The notes below the pieces were generated by a model. That model ran no database searches. It was not told where the DNA came from and saw only the letters and a list, made by a program, of their open reading frames with translations. From positions 1-64,000 of the forward strand of contig NZ_AUPZ01000013.1 of assembly GCF_000445475.1 (NCBI RefSeq): a stretch of 64,000 nucleotides of DNA, given 5' to 3'. Positions 26,889 to 37,284 of this stretch are shown here, piece after piece. Origin of the DNA: Sulfurimonas hongkongensis (GTDB lineage Bacteria; Campylobacterota; Campylobacteria; Campylobacterales; Sulfurimonadaceae). A program made the translations under genes and the position numbers. Numbering within the stretch: the first letter of the stretch is position 1; each line of letters starts with the position of its first letter.

Positions 26889-29800
26889 ATGATTGAAAGA
26901 GTCATAGATTTTAGTTCTAAAAATATCTTTTTAGTTCTTCTTATCTCAGTTTTACTAACTACCATAAGTCTCATAAGCATCAAAAATCTCTCACTTGATG
27001 CCCTACCCGACTTGTCTCCGCCACAAGTGATTTTGCAAGTCTCATACAAGGGACAATCCCCAAAAATTATAGAAGAGCAGGTCTCCTATCCACTTATTAG
27101 CTCGCTTATGTCGCTTCCAGATATCAAAACCATAAGAGCGATGAGTAGTTTTGAGAACTCTCTTATATATATCATCTTTAAAGATAGCACTGATATCTAC
27201 GACGCAAGAAGCAGAATCCTAGAGCAACTCTCCTCCATCATCCCAACTCTTCCAAATGAGGCAAAGGTTAGTATGGGTCCAGATGCTACTGGAGTTGGCT
27301 GGGCTTACCAGTACATTTTAAAGTCTGATAAACTAAACCTATCTGAGCTTAGGGACTATCAAGACTATTACCTAAAATATGGGCTCTTAGGAGTAGATGG
27401 AGTTAGTGAAGTAGCCGCTGTTGGTGGTTTTGTTAAGAGTTACCAACTCTTAGTAGACCAAGATAAAATGGTAAAACATAACATTGGCATAAATGAAATC
27501 ATAAACGCTCTAAGAGAAAACAACCAAGATATAGGCGGAGGCGTACTTTTAGAAAATGGTTATGAAAATATCATACAAGCTCGTGGATATGCAAAAAGCA
27601 TAGCTGACTTAGAAAATATCACTCTTAAAGTTAATGGAGTTTTACCACTAAAACTAAAAGATATAGCAGAGGTTAGGGAAGTACCAGAGCCTAGACGTGG
27701 AGTGGCTGATTTTAATGGAGAGGGTGAAGTAGTAGGCGGTATAGTTCTAGTTAGATACAAAGAAAACACCTATGAAGTGTTGCAAAAGATAAAAGCAAAG
27801 ATAGCAACCCTGCAAAGTGAAGATGTAGAGATTGTAACTGCTTATGATAGAAGTAAACTCATAGACAGAGCCATCGATACTCTTAAGCGAACACTTATAG
27901 AGGAGTCCATCATTGTTATCATTATCATTGCACTCTTTTTGTTTCACGCAAGAAGTGCTCTTATTGTCATTATCGTACTTCCTTTAACTGTACTTTTTAG
28001 TTTTGCTCTTATGAGCTTTTTTGATATTGGCTCAAATATCATGAGTTTAGGTGGAATCGCTATTGCCATTGGTGCGATGGTAGATGCTTCTATCGTGATG
28101 ATAGAGAATGCTCACAAGCATCTAAGTAAGAGTGATGGCTCAAAAAGCACAAAAGAGATAATCATAGAGTCTTCAAAACAGGTTGGACGACCTATCTTTT
28201 TTGCACTCATTTTAATCGTAGTCTCATTTTTACCAATCTTCGCACTTGAAGGTCAAGAAGCACGACTTTTCTCACCACTAGCTTTTACTAAGACCTTTGC
28301 AATGCTAGTAGGAGCACTACTATCCATCACACTTGTTCCAGTTTTGATGCTCTTTTTCATAAAAGGAGAGATAAAAGAAGAGAATAAAAACCCAATAAAT
28401 AGATTTTTTATCTCTATCTATATGCCTTTGTTAAAATTTGCTCTAAAATTTAAGTATGTTATTTTAGCTCTTAGCATTGTTGGTATAGCTTATCTTTTTC
28501 CACTTTATAATGCTCAAAAATGGGAGTTTATGCCAGTGCTTAATGAGCAGGATTTTATGTATATGCCTGTTACTCCTTATGGCATCAGCGTAGAGCTTGC
28601 AAAAGACCTTACACATGAGACAAGCAAAATCATCAAGAGTTTTCCAGAAGTCGATACTGTTTTTGGTAAAGCTGGTCGAGCCAATAGTTCAACAGATCCT
28701 GCTCCACTTGCCATGATTGAGACAATCATTACTTTTAAAGATAAATCCCTTTGGAGAGAGGGAATGACTTATGAGAGACTTATGAGCGATATGGACGAAG
28801 CACTCAAAATTAAAGGACTTATAAACTCATGGACCTATCCTATACGAGGTAGGATAGATATGCTTCTAACGGGGATAAGAACACCTCTTGGCATAAAGCT
28901 CTATGGAGATGATAATGAGGTCTTAGAGGAGTTAGCATCTAAGATAGAGCAAAGATTAAAAAACCTAGAACTTACTCAAAATATCTCCGCAGATAAGTCA
29001 AACAGCGGATACTTTTTAAACATAGACATAAAGCAAGATGCCCTTGCAAGGTATGAACTTAACAAAAAAGAGATACTAGATACTATCTCTTTTGGAGTTG
29101 GAGGGATTGGAGTTGGGACTTTTGTTGATGGACTCAAACGTCACTCCATCTCTATGAGAGTAGACTCTTCTCAAAGAGATTCTATTGAGAGTATAAGAGA
29201 GCTAAAGGTAAAGACTAAACTTGGATTTTTACCTCTAAATATCTTTGCAGATGTAGAGTTTAGTGAGGGTGCAAGTGTAATAAAGAGCGAGAAAGGTATG
29301 AGAGTCTCATTTGTCTACATCACTCCAAAAAGCGGTGTAAGCTCAGAGGAGTATAAAAATGCTGCAAAAGAGGTTATCAAGGGTATTGATTTTCCTTCTT
29401 CTTACTACTATGAGTTTGCAGGAGAGAGTGAGTATTTAGAATCAGCAAAGAAGAGACTCACACTTATAGTCCCCATAGTTGTTTTGTCAATCTTTGTTCT
29501 TATTTATTTCGCTCTAAGAGATTTAACAAACTCTTTGATAGTCTTTTTTACGCTTCCTTTTGCCATACTTGGAGGGCTCCTTTATATAGACTATCTTGGA
29601 TTTAACCTCTCAGTAGCTTTGGTAGTTGGATTTTTAGCCCTTTTAGGAATTGCAGCTGAGACTGCCATTGTTATGATTATATATCTTCAAGAAGCCGTAG
29701 AGGAGAAAACATCGACTTTTAAAGAGTCCATCATAAGAGGTTCTGCTCTTAGGCTTCGTCCAAAACTTATGACAGTTTTTTCCATACTAGGCGGACTTAT

Positions 29801-29936
29801 CCCCATCATGTATATAGATGGAGTTGGTAGTGAAGTGATGCAAAGAATCGCAGCACCGATGATAGGAGGAATAGTTACTTCGGCAATCTTAACTCTTTTT
29901 CTCATTCCCATCTTATACTCTCTAAGAAAAAGATAG
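26889..29936 (+). CDS. cusA: CusA-type heavy-metal RND efflux pump
   Basis: A 1,015-residue inner-membrane trimeric antiporter of the HME-RND group. It has TM1 at about 10-30, two porter repeats and twelve transmembrane helices, with TM4 GAMVDASIVMIENAHKHL. The three methionines of the E. coli CusA Cu(I)/Ag(I) site (573, 623, 672) have counterparts at 559 (YMPVT), 609 (APLAMIET) and 658 (DMLLTGIRTP) with identical spacing of 50 and 49 residues. That argues for monovalent copper or silver rather than zinc/cobalt. It is followed by its own two-component genes. Confidence 0.9.
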   Translation: MIERVIDFSSKNIFLVLLISVLLTTISLISIKNLSLDALPDLSPPQVILQVSYKGQSPKIIEEQVSYPLISSLMSLPDIKTIRAMSSFENSLIYIIFKDSTDIYDARSRILEQLSSIIPTLPNEAKVSMGPDATGVGWAYQYILKSDKLNLSELRDYQDYYLKYGLLGVDGVSEVAAVGGFVKSYQLLVDQDKMVKHNIGINEIINALRENNQDIGGGVLLENGYENIIQARGYAKSIADLENITLKVNGVLPLKLKDIAEVREVPEPRRGVADFNGEGEVVGGIVLVRYKENTYEVLQKIKAKIATLQSEDVEIVTAYDRSKLIDRAIDTLKRTLIEESIIVIIIIALFLFHARSALIVIIVLPLTVLFSFALMSFFDIGSNIMSLGGIAIAIGAMVDASIVMIENAHKHLSKSDGSKSTKEIIIESSKQVGRPIFFALILIVVSFLPIFALEGQEARLFSPLAFTKTFAMLVGALLSITLVPVLMLFFIKGEIKEENKNPINRFFISIYMPLLKFALKFKYVILALSIVGIAYLFPLYNAQKWEFMPVLNEQDFMYMPVTPYGISVELAKDLTHETSKIIKSFPEVDTVFGKAGRANSSTDPAPLAMIETIITFKDKSLWREGMTYERLMSDMDEALKIKGLINSWTYPIRGRIDMLLTGIRTPLGIKLYGDDNEVLEELASKIEQRLKNLELTQNISADKSNSGYFLNIDIKQDALARYELNKKEILDTISFGVGGIGVGTFVDGLKRHSISMRVDSSQRDSIESIRELKVKTKLGFLPLNIFADVEFSEGASVIKSEKGMRVSFVYITPKSGVSSEEYKNAAKEVIKGIDFPSSYYYEFAGESEYLESAKKRLTLIVPIVVLSIFVLIYFALRDLTNSLIVFFTLPFAILGGLLYIDYLGFNLSVALVVGFLALLGIAAETAIVMIIYLQEAVEEKTSTFKESIIRGSALRLRPKLMTVFSILGGLIPIMYIDGVGSEVMQRIAAPMIGGIVTSAILTLFLIPILYSLRKR

Positions 29937-29948
29937 TACAATATAGGG

Positions 29949-30602
29949 ATGAAGATACTACTTTTAGAAGATGATATCATCCTTAGTGAGATTGTTTTTG
30001 AGCATCTAAATGAGCAAGGCTTTGAGGTAGATTTAGTTTATGATGGAGAGGATGCTTATGATAAGATTTTAAGCAGTTCATATGACCTTCTGCTTCTTGA
30101 TGTAAATGTTCCGACTCTTGATGGATTTGAGCTTCTAAAGTTACTAAAAGAGCAGAGTATTACAACTCCTACTATATTTATAACTTCCTTAGAGAGTGCA
30201 AAAGATTTAAAAAGAGGTTTTGATTTAGGTTGTGATGATTACCTCAAAAAACCTTTTGAGCTTTTAGAGCTTGACACAAGAGTCAACTACATCCTAAAAT
30301 CTCTTCAAAACACAAAAATTAGCATAGATGATAAAAGATACCTTGATAGACTCACATATGAGCTTGTAGATTGTGACAAAAGAGTAAAGCTCTCTAACAA
30401 AGAGTTTAAAATCATAGAGTATTTTCTTAGGCACAAAGATAGCATCATTAGCCATCAAGAGCTTATAGCTAACATTTGGCTAGAGTCTCAAATCCCTAGT
30501 GAAGCAACTATCAGAACTTATATAAAAAACATAAGAGCAGCTTTAGGAAAAGACTTTATCACTACTATAAAAGGAGTTGGCTATAGAGTTAACTGCAAGT
30601 GA
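29949..30602 (+). CDS. OmpR-family response regulator (CusR-like)
   Basis: A 217-residue regulator with a receiver domain (acidic pair EDD near residue 8, phosphoacceptor Asp in LLLLDVNVPTLDGF, Lys in DDYLKKPFE) and a C-terminal winged helix (about 125-215, VKLSNKEFKIIEYFLRHKDS and TIRTYIKNIRAALG). It lies 12 bp after the pump gene and overlaps the kinase gene, so it most likely controls the efflux operon in response to envelope metal. The metal signal is inferred from context. Confidence 0.88.
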   Translation: MKILLLEDDIILSEIVFEHLNEQGFEVDLVYDGEDAYDKILSSSYDLLLLDVNVPTLDGFELLKLLKEQSITTPTIFITSLESAKDLKRGFDLGCDDYLKKPFELLELDTRVNYILKSLQNTKISIDDKRYLDRLTYELVDCDKRVKLSNKEFKIIEYFLRHKDSIISHQELIANIWLESQIPSEATIRTYIKNIRAALGKDFITTIKGVGYRVNCK

Positions 30603-31740
30603 GAAAAAGTCGCTTTATGGCTTTTTAGGGCTATACCTTGGCTCATCCATACTACTTATCTTTTTTATGGCTATAAGTTTTTATGGTTATGAATCAAAGA
30701 GCATCGAAGCTATAAAAAAAGAGAAAATGTACTCACTCTCTTCACATATCTCATCTAAAATCATCACTTCATATATGAATGATGAACCTCTCTTAGTTAA
30801 AGAAGTTGATGGTTTTGAGATATCACTTTATGATGAAAATAAAAATCTAATCCTAGGCAAAGAGTTAAAAGATGCGAAATTTGAAGAAGGTTTTTATACA
30901 AGTGCAGAGTTTGAATATTTAGTAGATCTAAGCCCACAGATGCATCATGGAGTAAAATATCTCATAACAAAAAGTATAAAAAAAGATGATGAACGCTTAA
31001 ATCTTATAAAGAACATTCTCTTAATCTCTTTTTCTTCCATCTTTGCCATAGTCGTAGTTGGCTACTTTTTAACAAAAATGTTTTTAAAGCCCATACAAAA
31101 TGAGAGAGTAAAGCTAGACAAGTTTATAAAAGATTCAACTCATGAACTAAACACTCCCATCACTGCCATCCTTATGAGTGTTGAGAGACTTAAAAAACAA
31201 AATATTGATGAGAAAATTCTCCAAAGAGTAGAGATAAGTTCAAAAAGAGTTCAGAAAATCTATGCGGATTTGACCTACTTGCTTTTAGAAGATAACCTCA
31301 ATGTGATAAAGAGCATAAACCTAAAAGAAGCCCTACTTGGCGAACTTACTCTCTATGAAGATTTAGCACTTAAAAAGTCTATCACAATAGAAAAAGAGTT
31401 AGAAGATGTATATATCTCCATCGATGAGTCAAGTGTGCAAAGACTCTTTAGTAACCTACTCTCAAATGCCATCAAGTACAACAAAAATAACGGTATCATT
31501 AAAATTTCTTTAACAAAAGATCTCTTTAGCATAACAAACACAAGTGAGAACATAAGTAAAGCCTCTCAAGATAAAATATTTCAGAGATACTATAGACATA
31601 ACAAACATGAGGGCGGTTTTGGGATAGGTTTAGACATAGTAAAAAGAGTCTCACAGATGTATAACCTTGAGATAGAACTAAGCTCAAATGAGTCCGTGAC
31701 TGAGATAAAACTTCACCTAAACGCCTCTCTTATAAAATGA
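30577..31740 (+). CDS. Sensor histidine kinase of the metal-efflux operon (CusS-like)
   Basis: A 387-residue membrane kinase. TM1 at about 15-38, a short periplasmic sensor region, TM2 near 148-168, H-box KDSTHELNTPITAILMSVER, N-box LFSNLLSNAIKYNK and G-box GGFGIGLDIVKRV. There is no in-frame ATG that keeps TM1. The only suitable start is TTG at 30577, with an AAGGAG directly adjacent and inside the regulator gene, so translation probably depends on coupling to the upstream stop at 30602. The exact start is uncertain. Confidence 0.83.
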   Translation: MAIELTASEKKSLYGFLGLYLGSSILLIFFMAISFYGYESKSIEAIKKEKMYSLSSHISSKIITSYMNDEPLLVKEVDGFEISLYDENKNLILGKELKDAKFEEGFYTSAEFEYLVDLSPQMHHGVKYLITKSIKKDDERLNLIKNILLISFSSIFAIVVVGYFLTKMFLKPIQNERVKLDKFIKDSTHELNTPITAILMSVERLKKQNIDEKILQRVEISSKRVQKIYADLTYLLLEDNLNVIKSINLKEALLGELTLYEDLALKKSITIEKELEDVYISIDESSVQRLFSNLLSNAIKYNKNNGIIKISLTKDLFSITNTSENISKASQDKIFQRYYRHNKHEGGFGIGLDIVKRVSQMYNLEIELSSNESVTEIKLHLNASLIK

Positions 31741-32904
<1,164 letters not shown>

Positions 32905-32927
32905 AAATTAGGCACAAAATAAAATGT

Positions 32928-33518
32928 CTAGTCAAAGTTAAAATCTTTTTGTGAACCATCAAGCATAAGAAGTCTACAACTTCTCTCTAGGATGGCTAGT
33001 TTTTTTGCCATCTCATGCACATCTCTATTAAATGAGTAAACTCCATAACCTCTTATGACCATTATATTTGTTTTTTTTGTTTGAAAGTAGTAGGCTATCT
33101 CACTCTGTGCTCTTTCATACCAGTCTTCAAACTGCTTTGGATCTACTACCTCAACAGAGCCTAACTCCTTAAAACCGAAGTAGTCTTTTGGAGTTATATG
33201 ACTATGCTCTAGCGAGTAGGCAGTTGTAAATGGTGGCATTGTAAAAGAGACGAACTTTGCATCAGAGATTTGCGAGTAGATGCTAAAGTGTATTTTAGCA
33301 TCCATACTCGCTTGGTTCCATCTGTAATCTTTTTTAAAGTAAAGCTCTATCAAAGCTGACTCATCTAAAGCATCAAAAACTGCTTCTTTTGTATTTATAA
33401 GAAACCTATTTGACTCTGTTTTTGCAGATAGAGATCCATGATAGATGCCAAAGAAGTCTTTTCTAAACATAGAGAGTGCAAGAGTTGAGAGTTTCTCTTT
33501 TAAGAGTTGTCGGTTCAT
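32928..33518 (-). CDS. Class II aldolase/adducin-like protein lacking metal ligands
   Basis: A 196-residue protein with the class II aldolase/adducin N-terminal fold. The family HxH zinc motif is replaced by TMPPFTTAYSLEHSH, and the later His of the usual NHG motif by RGYG, so a zinc-dependent aldol cleavage is unlikely as far as sequence shows. It may be a structural or binding homologue, as adducin is. It lies 4 bp after dnaJ on the same strand and is probably co-transcribed. Substrate unknown. Confidence 0.68.
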   Translation of the reverse strand: MNRQLLKEKLSTLALSMFRKDFFGIYHGSLSAKTESNRFLINTKEAVFDALDESALIELYFKKDYRWNQASMDAKIHFSIYSQISDAKFVSFTMPPFTTAYSLEHSHITPKDYFGFKELGSVEVVDPKQFEDWYERAQSEIAYYFQTKKTNIMVIRGYGVYSFNRDVHEMAKKLAILERSCRLLMLDGSQKDFNFD

Positions 33519-33522
33519 AATT

Positions 33523-34644
33523 TTACTTAAACCAGCTTTTCATCTTCTCTATAGCAGAATCAAGCACGCTCTCATGTGGTTTAGACTCTATGCCAAAAGA
33601 GTCTTGAAGCTTCTTAAGTAACTCTTTTTGTTCATCATTTAGTTTTTTAGGATAAGAGATATTTACTTGAGCTATCAAGTTCCCTTTTCCGTGACCATGC
33701 ACATCTTCTACACCTTCTCCTCTAAAAGTAAAGTGTTGTTTGTCTTTTGTTCCAACATCTAGCTTTAACTCCAACTCACCTCTAAGGGATGGGATAGTAA
33801 GTGTTTCTCCAGTTACAGCTTGAGTGAAAAATACAGGAATAGCGATGTAGACATCATTTCCATCTCTTTGAAAATGTTTATCTGGCTTTACTCCAAAAGT
33901 AACATAGAGATCACCACGCATACCTTTTTTACTGATATTTCCTTTGCCAGAGACTCTTAGGCGATTACCCTCATCTATACCTTTTGGTATCTTTATGCTA
34001 ACACTCTCTTGAACTTCCTCATAACCCCTGCCCTTACAGCTACTACAAGCATCAGCCACAGAACTTCCAGTTCCTTGACAAAGGGGACAAGTTTGAGAAA
34101 AAGTCATAAAGCCCTGTTTCATATATACTTGACCTTGACCCTTACACTGAGGACAAGTTGAGAGTTTTGCATCTTTTGCACCAGTTCCTTTACAAGGTTT
34201 ACACGCTTTTTTATAAGTAAACTCTATCTCTTTTTCACATCCAAAAATAGCTTCATTAAATGAGATGTACATATCAACATTCATGTCAAGTGGATATTTA
34301 TCCATATCTGCTGGGTTTTGACGACGACTTCGTCCACCTCCAAAACCGCTAAACATCTCTTCAAACATCGAGCCTAAATCATCAAAACCACCAGATGAGT
34401 GACCTCTACCACCCATCCCTTGAAGTCCCTCTTTACCATAACGGTCATAAATACTTCTTTGTTTATCATCACTTAAACACTGATATGCTTCATTGCATAG
34501 TTTAAACTTTTGTTCAGCCTCTTTATCACCTGCATTTTTATCAGGATGGTACTCTTTAGCGAGTCTTCTGTAAGCTTTTTTTATAGTAGTTTTATCGGCA
34601 TCCTTACTTACTTCAAGTATCTCATAATAACTCATATCTTGCAT
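33523..34644 (-). CDS. dnaJ: Chaperone DnaJ
   Basis: A 373-residue Hsp40 co-chaperone that stimulates DnaK ATPase and holds unfolded proteins. It has a J domain with the HPD triad ([10 protein letters not shown]), a Gly/Phe-rich linker, four zinc-binding CxxCxGxG repeats ([32 protein letters not shown]) and two C-terminal beta domains. The start may be the ATG at 34644 or the one three codons later ([10 protein letters not shown]), which matches the family better. dnaK is not in the window. Confidence 0.95.
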   Translation of the reverse strand: MQDMSYYEILEVSKDADKTTIKKAYRRLAKEYHPDKNAGDKEAEQKFKLCNEAYQCLSDDKQRSIYDRYGKEGLQGMGGRGHSSGGFDDLGSMFEEMFSGFGGGRSRRQNPADMDKYPLDMNVDMYISFNEAIFGCEKEIEFTYKKACKPCKGTGAKDAKLSTCPQCKGQGQVYMKQGFMTFSQTCPLCQGTGSSVADACSSCKGRGYEEVQESVSIKIPKGIDEGNRLRVSGKGNISKKGMRGDLYVTFGVKPDKHFQRDGNDVYIAIPVFFTQAVTGETLTIPSLRGELELKLDVGTKDKQHFTFRGEGVEDVHGHGKGNLIAQVNISYPKKLNDEQKELLKKLQDSFGIESKPHESVLDSAIEKMKSWFK

Positions 34645-34705
34645 AGTTTATAATATCCTAACAAATAAAATTTTCGCAATTATATCGTTTTTAATTTAAT
34701 ATATG

Positions 34706-34711
34706 TATAAT
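34706..34711 (+). promoter_or_regulatory. -10 element directly before mltA
   Basis: TGTATAAT places a -10 hexamer only 7 bp upstream of the mltA ATG at 34719. Transcription from it would begin at or within a base or two of the start codon, giving a leaderless or nearly leaderless mRNA. No ribosome-binding site is seen before this ATG. Confidence 0.45.
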
Positions 34712-34718
34712 TGCCCTC

Positions 34719-35807
34719 ATGAGACAAATGACTATTTTATTACTTAGCCTCTCCTTGTTTTTTTGGGGATGTTCTAAAAAACCACATATCAAAATTAAAG
34801 AGTTACCAAACACCTACTTAAGCGAGTCTAGCTTTGATGAGCTACAAGGGTGGGAGAGCGAAAACCATCAAGAAGCACTCAATAGCTTTATAAACAACTG
34901 CAAAAGCGAAAAAACACAAGAGATTTATGGCTTGCTTTGTCAAAGGGCAAGAGTGGCAAGAGATGCCAAGAATTTTTTTGAGTCTAAGTTTAATGTTTAC
35001 ATGGTTATGCCAGAAGATGCTAATGACAAAGGACTACTCACAGGTTACTATGAGCCTACTTTAAGAGCCTCACTTACAAAAAAAGAGCCATATATCTATC
35101 CTATATACGAAGAACCAAAAGACCTTATAAGTGTTGAACTCTCTAGTATTTATGAAGACTTAAAAAAGTATAGACTAAGAGGTCGTCTAGAGGGAAACAG
35201 GTTAGTTCCGTACTATCCCAGAGAAGAGAGTGACAAGATAGATGCAGAGGTCATTTGTTATAGTGATTCTAAGCTTGATATCTTTTTTTTAGAGATTCAA
35301 GGCTCAGGGCGAGTTGAGTTAGATGATGGCGAGAATATCTATGTCGGCTATGCAAATCAAAATGGTCATAAGTATAACTCTATAGGAAAATACCTTATAG
35401 ACCAAGGTGAAATAAAGCGTGAAGATATGTCGATGCAAAGCATAAGAGCGTGGCTAAAGAAAAATCCAAACAGGGTTGATGAAGTCCTAAACTATAACAA
35501 CTCACTTGTTTTTTTTCAAAAAAAACCACACAGTGCATCTGGAGCTTTGGGGCTTGTTTTAGAACCTATGCGCTCTATTGCAGTTGATCCAAATAAGATA
35601 CCACTAGGAAGTATGCTCTTTTTAAAATCAAAGATAGATGATAAAGATATAAATAGAGTTGTGATGGCTCAAGATGTAGGTGGAGCTATAAAAGGCACGC
35701 TTAGAGCTGATATGTTTTTTGGTTCAGGCGAAGATGCAAGGCTTAGTGCTGGGCATCTTATATCGCCTCTATCCTTATGGATACTTCTACCAAAGGAGAC
35801 TAAATGA
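34719..35807 (+). CDS. mltA: Membrane-bound lytic murein transglycosylase A
   Basis: A 362-residue lipoprotein that cleaves the glycan strands of peptidoglycan to anhydromuropeptides. It has a lipoprotein signal with lipobox-like FFWGC (Cys at about 18), an MltA domain starting around GLLTGYYEPTLRAS, then LDIFFLEIQGSGRVELDDG, and a C-terminal 3D domain with its conserved Asp residues (DPNKIPLGSMLFL and MAQDVGGAIKG). It overlaps recR by 4 bp. The ATG at 34728 is an alternative start. Confidence 0.9.
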   Translation: MRQMTILLLSLSLFFWGCSKKPHIKIKELPNTYLSESSFDELQGWESENHQEALNSFINNCKSEKTQEIYGLLCQRARVARDAKNFFESKFNVYMVMPEDANDKGLLTGYYEPTLRASLTKKEPYIYPIYEEPKDLISVELSSIYEDLKKYRLRGRLEGNRLVPYYPREESDKIDAEVICYSDSKLDIFFLEIQGSGRVELDDGENIYVGYANQNGHKYNSIGKYLIDQGEIKREDMSMQSIRAWLKKNPNRVDEVLNYNNSLVFFQKKPHSASGALGLVLEPMRSIAVDPNKIPLGSMLFLKSKIDDKDINRVVMAQDVGGAIKGTLRADMFFGSGEDARLSAGHLISPLSLWILLPKETK

Positions 35808-36373
35808 AGCACTCTTTAGATAAGTTTAACCGTCTAGTCGATGCTCTTGAAGAGTTACCTACTATTGGTAAAAAATCTGCAACAAGACTGGCTTATCATA
35901 TGCTTATAAAAGATAGCTTTGTTGGGATGAAAATCTCTCACAGCATAGAAGAAGCACTAGGATGCCTCAAAAAATGCACTAAATGTGGTGGTATGACAGA
36001 AGATGAGTTATGTTTTATCTGCTCAGATGAAAGAAGAGATGCAAGCACACTTTGTATTATAGAAAATGCAAAAGATATACTGCTTTTTGAAGATAATGGA
36101 CTCTTTGATGGCAGATATTTTGTGCTAGATTCACTAGAAGAGCTTAGCATCTCAAACCTCTTAAAGATTGTCGAGGGTGGAGTAAGTGAGATAATCTTCG
36201 CCCTTACCCCTTCTATTGCAAATGATGCCATTATGATGTATATAGAAGATAAACTAAGTTCATTTAAGATAAATTTTTCCAAAATTGCTCAAGGTGTACC
36301 TACTGGTGTAAGTTTAGAAAACATAGATATATTATCGCTCACTAGAGCCATAGAAGATAGAGTAAAGGTTTAG
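35804..36373 (+). CDS. recR: Recombination mediator RecR
   Basis: A 189-residue protein that with RecO loads RecA on gapped DNA. It has an N-terminal helix-hairpin-helix (LEELPTIGKKSATRLAYHML), a four-cysteine zinc finger (CLKKCTKC and CFIC), a Toprim domain (about 80-165, TLCIIENAKDILLFE) and a C-terminal Walker-B-like tail with GVPTGVSLEN. Slightly shorter than E. coli RecR. It starts in the ATGA overlap with mltA. Confidence 0.94.
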   Translation: MKHSLDKFNRLVDALEELPTIGKKSATRLAYHMLIKDSFVGMKISHSIEEALGCLKKCTKCGGMTEDELCFICSDERRDASTLCIIENAKDILLFEDNGLFDGRYFVLDSLEELSISNLLKIVEGGVSEIIFALTPSIANDAIMMYIEDKLSSFKINFSKIAQGVPTGVSLENIDILSLTRAIEDRVKV

Positions 36374-36375
36374 AT

Positions 36376-37284
36376 ATGAAGCATATTTTAGTTTTAATTT
36401 TTTTAGTTTTAAGTGCTATTGCTTCTAAAATAGATAGCAAAAAAGGTATAGAAGTTGAGAGTTATGATATTACAAATATAAGTGATGAAGTCTCAAAAAA
36501 AAGCATGCAGAGGTGGCTAAATGAAGATTTTGGATTAATGCCACATAAAGCAAACTATCTCTTGCCAATGGGATATAGAAGCGGTGGTGATTATAAATCT
36601 TATGTTCCAACGGATAATTATAAAAGTACAGAGTCAGAAATTCAAGTAAGTCTTAAACTCTACCTTGGAACAAATTTTTTAGGGTTTGATGAGAGTTACT
36701 ATTTGGCATATTCGCATCTAGCATTTTGGCAAACATATGCAGAGTCGTCTCCATTTAGAGAGACTAACTACACACCTGAGGCTTTTGTAGAGTTTCCTAT
36801 TAAAAACGAAGACTCATATTTTAACCTTAAGTCTGTAAAAGCAGGTATAGCACACACTTCAAATGGTCAAGGAAGTAATGAGGGTGTTGACTATATTGAT
36901 CCCAGTAAAAATCCAGGAAATCGCTCAAGAAATATTAATCTTTTATACACAGAACTATCTTTTCAACATGAAACACTTCTTGCAGAGCTAAGGCTATCTG
37001 TACCACTCCCAGGGACTGCCAATGATGATGATAATCCAGATATAATGGACTATCTTGGATATACATCTATAAAATTTAACTACTTCTTAGGTGAGCACAT
37101 GTTTACCCTTATGGCTAGAGGAAATGTTGTAACAGGGTATGGAGCAGTAGAGTCAACATATTCATATCCACTTATAGACGATGCTTACTTTTATACAAAA
37201 ATATTTTGCGGCTATGGAGAGAGTCTTATAGACTATAACAACAATATAACTAAGTTTTCTATAGGTTTTAGTTTTTCAAGATAA
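36376..37284 (+). CDS. pldA: Outer-membrane phospholipase A
   Basis: A 302-residue beta-barrel phospholipase with a signal peptide (about 1-17). The catalytic His-Ser pair of the OMPLA family is present in AHTSNGQGSNEG, together with SPFRETNYTPEAFV and a C-terminal strand ending GFSFSR. The family is calcium-dependent, dimerises for activity and degrades phospholipids in the outer leaflet. It follows recR by 2 bp and runs convergently into the SulP gene, overlapping it by 9 bp. Confidence 0.88.
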   Translation: MKHILVLIFLVLSAIASKIDSKKGIEVESYDITNISDEVSKKSMQRWLNEDFGLMPHKANYLLPMGYRSGGDYKSYVPTDNYKSTESEIQVSLKLYLGTNFLGFDESYYLAYSHLAFWQTYAESSPFRETNYTPEAFVEFPIKNEDSYFNLKSVKAGIAHTSNGQGSNEGVDYIDPSKNPGNRSRNINLLYTELSFQHETLLAELRLSVPLPGTANDDDNPDIMDYLGYTSIKFNYFLGEHMFTLMARGNVVTGYGAVESTYSYPLIDDAYFYTKIFCGYGESLIDYNNNITKFSIGFSFSR

